Below are positions 52,101-59,186 of a DNA stretch of 64,000 nt, in pieces. The notes below the pieces were generated by a model. The model ran no database searches, had not been told where the DNA came from, and saw nothing but the letters and a program-made list of their open reading frames with translations. Every line of letters begins with the position of its first letter. Position 1 is the first letter of the stretch. This DNA is from Rhizobium sp. ASV20. GTDB lineage: Bacteria > Pseudomonadota > Alphaproteobacteria > Rhizobiales > Rhizobiaceae. The stretch lies in assembly GCF_016429015.1 (NCBI RefSeq), contig NZ_JAELTU010000019.1:1-64000 (forward strand), written 5' to 3'. The translations under genes were made by a program, and so were the position numbers.

Positions 52101-52167
52101 AGCATTTCCAAGAGGAGTGCGCAGGGGTCTTCTGTCCGGAATGCGCAATACCGTAAACGCTCTGGAA
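52101..52167. repeat. dispersed extragenic repeat, copy B
   Basis: From AGCATTTCCAAGAGGAGTG to CGCTCTGGAA, aligning along its length with copy A at 39824-39893. It starts directly at the stop codon of the C39-like gene and lies in a convergent intergenic gap of about 100 bases. Confidence 0.65.
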
Positions 52168-52203
52168 ATCAGGATTGAATGGCGATCCCGTTAAAGGCCG
52201 GCA

Positions 52204-52692
52204 TCAGGCAAGAGCCTGAAGGTAGCGCATGCCGGTGACCGGACGCGGCTTGAAATCCATATGTTCGTAGAAGCGGTGAGCCTGGACATTGCCTGTTGCT
52301 GCTCCCACAGAAAGGTAGCTGCAGCCGGCCTTGCGGGCGATGTCGCGGGCGCGGTCGACAAGATGCTGTCCGATGCCATGGCCGCGATGGCCGTCACGGA
52401 CGAAAAGATGATGTAGGTCCATGCCCCTCTGGCCTTCCTGGGCCTTGTAGAGCGGCACGAGAATGGCGTAGCCGATCAGCCCATCTTCACCTTCAGCAAC
52501 AAGGGCCGTGATCCACGGTAGCGGGCCGAAAAGATCGCGCTCGAGCTGCTCGGGCGTCGTGCCGGAGGGGTCGCCATGATGGTCGGCGAGAAGCCGGATC
52601 ATGTCATTGAGCTCGGGCAGGTCGCGCGGCTGTGCGTTGCGAATGGTCAGAACAGGCGGTCGAAGAAGTGAGATGTCGCTATCGTCTAGCAT
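52204..52692 (-). CDS. GNAT family N-acetyltransferase
   Basis: An acetyltransferase of 162 residues unrelated in sequence to the one at 40858. The acetyl-CoA binding loop is VRDGHRGHGIGQHLVDRARDIA and the following LSVGAATGNVQAHRFYEHMDFK. N-terminal RNAQPRDLPELNDMIRLLADHHGD is typical of the small-molecule GNATs. ATG at 52692 has AAGGA in front; an upstream frame adds 27 residues without domain features. Transcribed from the same direction as the MerR gene, about 200 bases away; no firm operon. Confidence 0.85.
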   Translation of the reverse strand: MLDDSDISLLRPPVLTIRNAQPRDLPELNDMIRLLADHHGDPSGTTPEQLERDLFGPLPWITALVAEGEDGLIGYAILVPLYKAQEGQRGMDLHHLFVRDGHRGHGIGQHLVDRARDIARKAGCSYLSVGAATGNVQAHRFYEHMDFKPRPVTGMRYLQALA

Positions 52693-52888
52693 GGCATTTG
52701 CGTCCTTGTTTTTAAATGAGCCGTCAGGACGCTGCCGATACAACAAAGCCGCCTGACGGCGGCTTGTTGACAAAATGATCTGTCTTGGCCGCCCCTTACA
52801 GGTACAGCCAAAAATACGAGCAGTTATGGAGCGCGTGCTTGATCATGGGCGCATAGATGATCCGCTTCCGCGCATTTGTCAATGGGCC

Positions 52889-53302
52889 TCAATGCTCTGC
52901 CTCGCATAGCCCGTGATCGGACAGCGCCCGGATCACATAGCAATCCTCGATGCTGTGGCCATCGCAATGCGATACGATGCGCTCCAGCTCATGCTCCAGT
53001 CGCTTCAACTGGGCGATCTTGATGCGCACATCGTCCAGATGCTCCCTAGCGATGCGGTCGGCGCCGACGCAGGGCCGGTCGGGGTGCTGGCTGAGCGAGA
53101 TCAGCTCCTTGATGGCGTCGATGGTCAAGCCGAGATCACGGCCATGGCGGATGAAGGCCAGGCGTTCCAGATCTGCCCTGGAGTAACGCCGCTGGTTGCC
53201 CTCGCTGCGGTCAGGTTCCGAGATCAGGCCCATCTGTTCGTAATAGCGGATCGTCGGCACTTTCACGCCGGTACGCTTGGATAGATCCCCGATCGTCAGC
53301 AT
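52889..53302 (-). CDS. MerR family heavy-metal-type regulator
   Basis: Transcription activator/repressor of 137 residues. The winged HTH is IGDLSKRTGVKVPTIRYYEQMGLI and RRYSRADLERLAFIRHGRDLGL. Metal-type cysteines are C78, C113 and C121, with another at C133; the 35-residue spacing between C78 and C113 matches that of MerR, CadR and ZntR, so a thiophilic divalent metal is likely. A long dimer helix runs from about 80-112. Perfect operator just upstream (53315). It is divergent from dmeR, but that gene has its own operator, so the actual target is unclear. Confidence 0.88.
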   Translation of the reverse strand: MLTIGDLSKRTGVKVPTIRYYEQMGLISEPDRSEGNQRRYSRADLERLAFIRHGRDLGLTIDAIKELISLSQHPDRPCVGADRIAREHLDDVRIKIAQLKRLEHELERIVSHCDGHSIEDCYVIRALSDHGLCEAEH

Positions 53303-53314
53303 CTCTGGTCTCCG

Positions 53315-53337
53315 ATACCTCTAGTTTCTAGAGGTAT
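53315..53337. promoter_or_regulatory. MerR-type operator, perfect 10-base arms
   Basis: ATACCTCTAG (53315-53324), TTT, CTAGAGGTAT (53328-53337) give a perfect dyad with CCTC/GAGG ends, as in MerR-family sites. It lies 13 bases before the MerR gene's start, so at least autoregulation is expected. Confidence 0.8.
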
Positions 53338-53458
53338 ATATGCCGCTGATCGCTCGTGTTTGCAAGGGCAGGGAGCAATGGCAATCCATGCATCCGGTGA
53401 TTTCAATCGTATCTCCTATCGTGACTTCATTCGAATCCAGACTTCCATTGCTCCTTCG

Positions 53459-53485
53459 ATAATAGTATACCCCCCTATATTATAT
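53459..53485. promoter_or_regulatory. DmeR operator (GC-tract with flanking AT dyad)
   Basis: ATAATAGTATA (53459-53469), six C (53470-53475), TATATTATAT (53476-53485): an AT-rich dyad around a C6 tract, characteristic of CsoR/RcnR regulators and very like the DmeR site reported from R. leguminosarum as I recall it. Fourteen bases before the dmeR ATG. Confidence 0.8.
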
Positions 53486-53498
53486 GCCGGAGATCTAG

Positions 53499-53771
53499 AT
53501 GTCCCATACAGTTCGTCAGCAAGCCAAACTGCTGTCGCGCGTCCGCCGCCTCAAAGGTCAGATGGTGGCCGTGGAGCGTGCGCTTGAAGCTGAGCGGCCA
53601 TGCGGAGAGGTGCTGCAGCTTCTCGCTTCCATTCGCGGCGCGCTCACGGGGCTGACAGGGGAAATTTTGCAAGATCATCTGCATGAGCATGTGCTGCATG
53701 CGGAAAGCGAACCGGCCCGCCGCCAGGCGGTCGACGAGATATCCGATGTGCTGAAGACCTATTTGCGGTGA
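53499..53771 (+). CDS. dmeR: nickel/cobalt-responsive repressor DmeR (RcnR/CsoR family)
   Basis: A 90-residue all-helical repressor. The metal residues of E. coli RcnR are at identical positions: H3, C35, H60 and H64 (SHTVRQ; ERPCGEV; QDHLHEHV). The basic helix QAKLLSRVRRLKGQM contacts DNA. By analogy to Rhizobium leguminosarum it represses dmeRF until Ni or Co is bound. ATG at 53499 lies 13 bases after the operator. Followed by dmeF 36 bases later. Confidence 0.93.
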   Translation: MSHTVRQQAKLLSRVRRLKGQMVAVERALEAERPCGEVLQLLASIRGALTGLTGEILQDHLHEHVLHAESEPARRQAVDEISDVLKTYLR

Positions 53772-53807
53772 TTGAGGCTTCGGTGCGGTCAACAGGAGAA
53801 TGATGTT

Positions 53808-54797
53808 ATGAGTGCTTCTTCCGATATGAGCCACAGCCATGTTTTTCTGGGCTCCGACCATGGGCGCAACGAGCGCCGGATCTGGCTCGTCATCGCACTG
53901 ACCGCCGTCATGATGGTGGTCGAGATCGGCGCCGGCACGGTCTTCGGCTCGATGGCGCTGCTCGCCGATGGGTGGCACATGTCGACCCACGTCAGTGCGA
54001 TGCTGATTTCGGCGCTCGCCTACCTCTATGCCCGCCGGCATGCTAATAATGCGCGCTTCACCTTCGGTACAGGTAAGCTCGGCGATCTCGCCGGCTTTGC
54101 CAGCGCCATCGTGCTCGCCCTGATCGCTCTCATCATGGGCTGGGAGAGCATTCTGAGATTGCTCGATCCGGTGGCGATCAACTTCCGCGAGGCTATCGCC
54201 ATCGCCGTTGCCGGCCTTGTCGTCAATCTTGTCAGCGCCTGGCTCTTGCGCGATGACCACGATCATCATCACGGACATTCCAGCCACGGTCATGGCCAAG
54301 CGCATGACCACAACCACGATCACGATCATGGCGACCACTCCCATCATGTTCATGGTCACGGCGGTGGCAGGGATAATAATTTCCGATCGGTCTATGTCCA
54401 CGTCATCGCCGACGCGATGACCTCTGTTCTCGCCATTATTGCTCTTCTGCTTGGCAGTCGGTTCGGCTGGACGTTCCTCGACCCGGTCATGGGCATCGTC
54501 GGTGGTCTGGTGATCCTGCAATGGTCGTGGAGCCTGTTGCGTGCCTCCGGTGCTGTCCTGCTCGATTTCATCCCGCAGGGAGAGGATCTGCCCGGCGAAA
54601 TCCGCGAGGCGATTGAGACAGGCACGGACCGCATCACCGACCTGCATGTCTGGCAAGTCGGTCCCGGGCATCATGCCGCCATCGTAGCGGTGGCGACGTC
54701 CGTTTCGCGCGATCCGGCTTTCTACAAGGCACGCCTCGCCGACATTCACGAATTGTCGCATGTCACCGTTGAAGTCACGGTCGACAAGGCGGCATAA
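53808..54797 (+). CDS. dmeF: DmeF cation diffusion facilitator, Ni/Co efflux
   Basis: Inner-membrane metal/proton antiporter of the CDF family, 329 residues. The transmembrane metal site is in SMALLADGWHMSTHVSAML and YVHVIADAMTSVLAIIA (HxxxD repeats: DGWHMSTH and HVIADAMT), and the loop between helices IV and V is a histidine-rich stretch (residues about 147-190) with many HDH and HGH repeats. The cytoplasmic C-terminal domain holds LHVWQVGPGHHA. It exports Ni and Co, as in R. leguminosarum. ATG 53808 with AGGAG nine bases before. Confidence 0.93.
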   Translation: MSASSDMSHSHVFLGSDHGRNERRIWLVIALTAVMMVVEIGAGTVFGSMALLADGWHMSTHVSAMLISALAYLYARRHANNARFTFGTGKLGDLAGFASAIVLALIALIMGWESILRLLDPVAINFREAIAIAVAGLVVNLVSAWLLRDDHDHHHGHSSHGHGQAHDHNHDHDHGDHSHHVHGHGGGRDNNFRSVYVHVIADAMTSVLAIIALLLGSRFGWTFLDPVMGIVGGLVILQWSWSLLRASGAVLLDFIPQGEDLPGEIREAIETGTDRITDLHVWQVGPGHHAAIVAVATSVSRDPAFYKARLADIHELSHVTVEVTVDKAA

Positions 54798-54883
54798 AAT
54801 CCGGTAGCAATCAGGCCGGTCGGAGGCTTGCCATATTCCTCGCATAGCCCACAATCCGGTCCGATTCTGCTGGAGGCTTTCGA

Positions 54884-55885
54884 ATGCCCATATTGCTCAC
54901 CCGTCGCCGCCTTGTGGCAGGTACCGCGCTGCTCGTTCCCGCTCTGACGCTTGGCCCGAGCGCGCTTCTTGCCCAGACCGCGGCCGGCACGTCGGCACCA
55001 GCGCCAGCTGCTGAGGGCAATACTGCAATGCCATCCGACGGCCAGGCCACGGACGGCGATGGCGGCTCCCAGGGCAACGCGCAGCTGACCGACGATGTCG
55101 ACAAGCAGCTGGCGGATCTGGAAAAGAAGACCGGCGGTCGCCTTGGCGTCTCCGTCCTCGACACCGAAACCAATATTTCGCTCGGGAATCGCGAGGAAGA
55201 GCGTTTTCCCCTTTGCAGCACCTACAAGGCGCTAGCCGCTGGCTTCGTGCTGGCAAGGGTCGATCAGGGTGTCGAAAAGCTCGACCGTCGCGTCACCTAC
55301 GGGAAGGATGTCGTGGTGACATACTCCCCGGAAACAGAGAAGCATGCAGGCACCGAGGGCATGACGGTTGCGGAACTCTGCGCTGCAGCCATCACGCTGA
55401 GCGACAATACCGCTGGAAATCTGCTGCTGGAAAGTTTTGGCGGCCCGGCGGCGCTGACCGCCTGGCTGCGCACGACAGGCGACACCGAGACGCGCCTCGA
55501 TCGCAATGAGCCCGACGTCAATCAGGCGACTAAGGGTGATCCGCGCGACACCACCACACCCGACGCGATGCTGGATACAATCGGCCTTTTGACGCTCGGC
55601 AACACGCTGTCGGAAACCTCCAGGGATCAACTGGTCAACTGGCTGGTCGGCAATACGACAGGAAACAATCGCTTGCGCGCCGGCCTACCGAAGGAGTGGA
55701 AGATCGGCGACAAGACCGGCACGGGCAACAATGGCTCTTACGCTGACATCGCAGTCATCTGGCCGCCGGAGCGCGGGCCGGTTCTGGTGACGACCTTTGT
55801 CGCGGAAGCGACGGCAGCGGCGAAAGACGTGGAGGCTGTGTTCGCCGAAGTCAGCAAGATCGTCGTCAGCATGGTCGGGCAATAA
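54884..55885 (+). CDS. bla: class A beta-lactamase, Tat signal
   Basis: Serine beta-lactamase of 333 residues. N-terminal twin-arginine signal LTRRRLVAGTALLVPALTLG, then a P/A/G-rich linker of about 35 residues, then the enzyme core. Ambler motifs: S70-T-Y-K (LCSTYKA, with Cys next to the serine), S130-D-N (LSDNTAGN), E166 region LDRNEPDVN and KTG (IGDKTGTGNN). The linker makes it longer than typical (about 290). It likely confers penicillin-type resistance; spectrum cannot be deduced. AGGC-type ribosome site precedes the ATG. Confidence 0.92.
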   Translation: MPILLTRRRLVAGTALLVPALTLGPSALLAQTAAGTSAPAPAAEGNTAMPSDGQATDGDGGSQGNAQLTDDVDKQLADLEKKTGGRLGVSVLDTETNISLGNREEERFPLCSTYKALAAGFVLARVDQGVEKLDRRVTYGKDVVVTYSPETEKHAGTEGMTVAELCAAAITLSDNTAGNLLLESFGGPAALTAWLRTTGDTETRLDRNEPDVNQATKGDPRDTTTPDAMLDTIGLLTLGNTLSETSRDQLVNWLVGNTTGNNRLRAGLPKEWKIGDKTGTGNNGSYADIAVIWPPERGPVLVTTFVAEATAAAKDVEAVFAEVSKIVVSMVGQ

Positions 55886-55900
55886 CCGAAAATCCGGCTG

Positions 55901-55949
55901 AAAAAACAAGGCGATGCGATCGAGATGTGAATCAGGATCGCATCGCCTT
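55901..55949 (-). terminator. rho-independent terminator for the minus-strand gene, also after bla
   Basis: AAGGCGATGCGATC (55908-55921) and GATCGCATCGCCTT (55936-55949) form a perfect 14-pair stem with a 14-base loop. On the minus strand it is followed by TTGTTTTTT, so it ends the gene at 55970-56518; it lies between two convergent genes. Confidence 0.85.
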
Positions 55950-55969
55950 CATGTAGCGCTGCAATGCGC

Positions 55970-56518
55970 TCAGACTAGGGACAAGGCAGAGGCTGCGCCG
56001 TCCGTTTCCTTCTCTTTGTCGCCGTCGCTGTTTCCGACGCCCAGCTTCTGCTTGATCTCCGCGGCAATCTGATCGGTGATGGCCTTCTGTTCGTCGGCTG
56101 ACAATTGATTGAAGGACTCTTCCGTCAGGCCATGGGCTTGCAGATATTGTGCGCGGATCTTTTCAGCTGGCGTCATGTTCGCCCATTTGCTGAACTCGTC
56201 CAGAATGTCCTGATTGGATTTCTTGGCCAAAGCCGTCTGGCTGCTGCTGTCGATGGTGCTTGATCCATCGTCGTCTGCGCCGCTGCCGTCGGTTGCCGAA
56301 GTCGATGTTGCGCCGATCTGGTTGAGCCAGAAAGCCGATGAAATGGAAGAGGGGATGCCGCTGCTGGATGCGATCGACGGACCCTGCGATTCGTCCTGCT
56401 GTTCATCGTCTCCAGGCAGGCTGAAGGATGCGCTGTCGTCGGAATCCGCATCCTGCTGGGTGCTGCGGATCGGGGCGCTGAAATAGTTCTGGGTGCTGCC
56501 GTGCACTTTCATCGTCAT
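55970..56518 (-). CDS. hypothetical protein, S/D/Q-rich
   Basis: A 182-residue protein I do not recognise. The first 70 residues are low complexity with many S, D and Q (DADSDDSASFSLPGDDEQQDE) and no signal peptide. The latter part is more structured: a helix SNQDILDEFSKWANMTPAEKIRAQYLQAHGLTEESFNQLSADEQKAITDQIAAEIKQKLG. This PAEKIRAQYL block is seen in several uncharacterised rhizobial proteins. A disordered, possibly secreted or surface-linked protein is conceivable. ATG at 56518 with GGGAGAC upstream. Confidence 0.6.
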   Translation of the reverse strand: MTMKVHGSTQNYFSAPIRSTQQDADSDDSASFSLPGDDEQQDESQGPSIASSSGIPSSISSAFWLNQIGATSTSATDGSGADDDGSSTIDSSSQTALAKKSNQDILDEFSKWANMTPAEKIRAQYLQAHGLTEESFNQLSADEQKAITDQIAAEIKQKLGVGNSDGDKEKETDGAASALSLV

Positions 56519-56584
56519 GTCTCCCTATGGGTTGGCGCGACGATGACTCTCCAAGCCTGTCTGGGGCTTATGTCCTAAGTTGTA

Positions 56585-58090
56585 TCAGGTGCCGCAAAAG
56601 GTCTGCAGCACCCGTTCCGAGGGCAAAGGTGGCTCGGCATAGGGCGCGAAGGCAGGCTGATCCTCATAAGGCTTGGCCAATACCTCCAGCAGTGCCTCGA
56701 ACAACGAGAAATCGTCGTCCTCGACTGCAGCCTGGATCGCCTGTTCGATTCGATGGTTGCGCGGGATGAAAGCCGGATTGACCTTTCGCATGGCATTCGC
56801 GCGGGCGCCGGGTGACTGAGGGTCCCTGGCAAGGCGCTCGCGCCAGCGCGCCAGCCACGGCGCAACGGCTTGCGGATCGTGGAAGGTTGCCGCGAAATCG
56901 GTGACGTCCTCGTCGGCTGCGACGGAGGCGAGGCGGCGAAAGGCCAGTGTAAAATCCGCGCCTTGCTGCTGCATGATCGCCAACAGCGACTGGATGAGCT
57001 CGAGATCGCCTTCCTCTTCGCTTGCAAGGCCGATCTTGCCGCGCATGCCCGAGAGCCAGTGCGCCTGAAAACGTTCGCCATAAGCTCTGATGACGGTATT
57101 CGCGAGTTCGATCGCCGTATCGGCGGACGGGTCGATCAGCGGAATAAGGGTTTCACCGAGGCGCGCGAGGTTCCATTGGCCGATCGCCGGCTGGTTGGCA
57201 TAGGCATAGCGACCATTCCGGTCGATGGAGGAGAAGACCGTCGCCGGATCATAGGCATCCATGAAGGCGCAGGGACCGAAATCGATCGTTTCGCCAGACA
57301 CGGTCATATTGTCGGTGTTCATCACGCCGTGAATGAAGCCGACATGCAGCCAGCGCGCGATGAGCGCCGCCTGCCGCTCGGCCACGGCCTCCAGCAGTGC
57401 GAGATAGGGATTTGCGCGGTCGCTGATATCAGGGTAATGGCGGCCAATGACATGATCGGCCAGAGCCTTCAGATTGTCCGTGTCGCCGCGCGCCGCAAAA
57501 AACTGGAAGGTGCCGACGCGGATGTGGCTCGCCGCGACGCGTGTGAAAACCGCGCCTGGAAGCACTTCCTCGCGATAAACAGGCTCTCCGGTGGTCACGG
57601 CCGCGAGCGCTCGCGTTGTCGGGATGCCGAGAGCGTGCATGGCTTCGCTGACGATATATTCGCGCAGTACCGGGCCAATTGCGGCGCGTCCGTCACCGCG
57701 CCGGGAAAATGGCGTCGGCCCCGGGCCTTTGAGTTGGATATCGCGGCGCCTGCCGTTGCGGTCCTTGACTTCCCCGAGAAGGATCGCGCGCCCGTCGCCG
57801 AGTTGCGGCACGAAGTTGCCGAACTGGTGTCCGGCATAGGCCATGGCGATCGGCCGTGAGCCTGGCAGCAACTCGTTTCCCGAGAAGATCGCCGCAGCAT
57901 CCAGCCTCAAGGCATCGACATCGAGCCCTAGTTCCCGCGCCAGCACCTCGTTGAACTTGATCAGCCTCGGGGCTGCGACAGGCGTCGGGGCCTGATCCGC
58001 AAAGAATTGTGGCGGCAGGCGCGCATAGCTGTTGTCGAAGGCGACCGGTGGCGCACGAAGCGCGGTATCATCGTGAAAAGGAGAGGTCAT
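56585..58090 (-). CDS. selO: SelO/YdiU protein AMPylase
   Basis: Pseudokinase-fold enzyme that transfers AMP from ATP to proteins under oxidative stress. At 501 residues it is a typical member: FDNSYARLPPQFFADQAPTPV start, GHQFGNFVPQLGDGRAILLGEV glycine-rich loop, QLKGPGPTPFSRRGDGRAAIGPVLREYIVSEAMHALGIPTTRAL, and NTDNMTVSGETIDFGPCAFMDAYDP with the metal-binding catalytic acid. The C-terminal tail VLQTFCGT carries the cysteine of the usual disulfide. ATG 58090 is chosen because it begins the family start (TSPFHDD). An upstream frame adds 76 residues of no domain. Confidence 0.93.
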   Translation of the reverse strand: MTSPFHDDTALRAPPVAFDNSYARLPPQFFADQAPTPVAAPRLIKFNEVLARELGLDVDALRLDAAAIFSGNELLPGSRPIAMAYAGHQFGNFVPQLGDGRAILLGEVKDRNGRRRDIQLKGPGPTPFSRRGDGRAAIGPVLREYIVSEAMHALGIPTTRALAAVTTGEPVYREEVLPGAVFTRVAASHIRVGTFQFFAARGDTDNLKALADHVIGRHYPDISDRANPYLALLEAVAERQAALIARWLHVGFIHGVMNTDNMTVSGETIDFGPCAFMDAYDPATVFSSIDRNGRYAYANQPAIGQWNLARLGETLIPLIDPSADTAIELANTVIRAYGERFQAHWLSGMRGKIGLASEEEGDLELIQSLLAIMQQQGADFTLAFRRLASVAADEDVTDFAATFHDPQAVAPWLARWRERLARDPQSPGARANAMRKVNPAFIPRNHRIEQAIQAAVEDDDFSLFEALLEVLAKPYEDQPAFAPYAEPPLPSERVLQTFCGT

Positions 58091-58254
58091 GCGTATAAGG
58101 TAAGGTTGCTGAGGGGGAGGCGCAAGGCGCTTGTTCCGGACAGGGTTTGACCTAGTTGGTTGACGACACAGGGATTGTGTCCGCGAACGAAGCCGTGGCG
58201 GTGAGGCCATATGAACGCCGGGCTGGAAATGCATCGAAACAGGGGGGAGAAAGC

Positions 58255-58632
58255 ATGCGCCTGAATCAAGTGACAGTGACGATACCGGACCTGGATGCGG
58301 GGTGGAATTTCTACTCAACTCTTGGTCTCAAGCCTGTGGTCGATGCGCGCCCGCGATATGCACGTTTCGTCTGCCCGGATGGGAACGGCACATTTTCCCT
58401 GCATCAGGGCGCAGCAGCCGGCGGCGGGACAACAGTTTACTTCGAGTGCGATAATCTGGATGAGATGGTCCAAAGTCTCAAAGCAGCCGGCATCACTTTC
58501 ACCAGCGGGCCCGAAGACAAAAGCTGGCTCTGGCGTGAGGCCGAGTTGTTCGATCCGGGCGGGAACCGGGTCGTCCTTTATTTTGCGGGATCCAACCGGA
58601 TAGACCCTCCCTGGCGGGTCGCATCGAAGTGA
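58255..58632 (+). CDS. VOC/glyoxalase-fold protein, single domain
   Basis: A 125-residue VOC-fold protein (glyoxalase/bleomycin-resistance/dioxygenase superfamily). RLNQVTVTIPDLDAGWNFYSTLGLKPV is the first strand-helix, and REAELFDPGGNRVVLYF the last strand. It needs dimerisation to build a complete metal site. Substrate unknown. GGGGGGAG precedes the ATG at 58255. Preceded on the opposite strand by selO, which starts 165 bases away, so promoters are divergent. Confidence 0.82.
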   Translation: MRLNQVTVTIPDLDAGWNFYSTLGLKPVVDARPRYARFVCPDGNGTFSLHQGAAAGGGTTVYFECDNLDEMVQSLKAAGITFTSGPEDKSWLWREAELFDPGGNRVVLYFAGSNRIDPPWRVASK

Positions 58633-58644
58633 TGCTGCACGTCC

Positions 58645-59166
58645 CTATCTCTCTTCCAGCTCGCGCGCCATCTCCGCGAGTTTCCGTACCGTGTTGAGAT
58701 TTCTCGATGTTCCGGCCTTCAGCGCCGGCAGCTTCAGTTTCGAGCGTCCGGAACCATCGGGGTAATGCACATAGATTTCGCGGCCGGCGATATGCACTTC
58801 TTCACCGCCGGGTGCCACGAGCTTGTCCAGCGCATCCTTCGGCGGTTCATCCGGCAGGAAGCTGACAAGCAGATAGTTTGGCTTGGCGTGCGGAAAGGGC
58901 GAATTGTCGGCCGTATGTTCCAGTTCCTGGCGGTTGCGCAGGATGACACCGGGAGACGTTCCCATCTTGCGCGCCAGCGCCTCTTCAAGCTGCACCCGCA
59001 CCTTTGCTGCACCCTCGTCGGAGCGAAAGAGCACATTGCCGCTCTGGATGTAGGTCTTCACGTCGGTGAAGCCGATCTCCTCGCAGAGCGCCTTCAGCTC
59101 CGCCATCGGCAATGCGCCGGTGCCGCCGACATTGACGGCACGCAGCAGGGCCACAAAGACTGCCAT
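58645..59166 (-). CDS. DUF1697 family protein
   Basis: A 173-residue cytoplasmic protein of the DUF1697 family, whose function is unknown. The typical start is VFVALLRAVNVGGTGALPMAELKALCEEIGF, then TYIQSGNVLFRS and NPLYPHAKP-like (SPFPHAKPNYLLVSFLPDEPP), ending with GRSKLKLPALKAGTSRNLNTVRKL. It is convergent with the VOC gene and 20 bases downstream of oligopeptidase B on the same strand, so it may be cotranscribed. Confidence 0.85.
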   Translation of the reverse strand: MAVFVALLRAVNVGGTGALPMAELKALCEEIGFTDVKTYIQSGNVLFRSDEGAAKVRVQLEEALARKMGTSPGVILRNRQELEHTADNSPFPHAKPNYLLVSFLPDEPPKDALDKLVAPGGEEVHIAGREIYVHYPDGSGRSKLKLPALKAGTSRNLNTVRKLAEMARELEER

Positions 59167-59186
59167 TCGCTTCTCCCGGCCTCAGC

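Noticed and set aside
53475-54854. Long minus-strand frame opposite dmeRF
   Set aside because: It mirrors the histidine-rich dmeF region and shows no protein family features.
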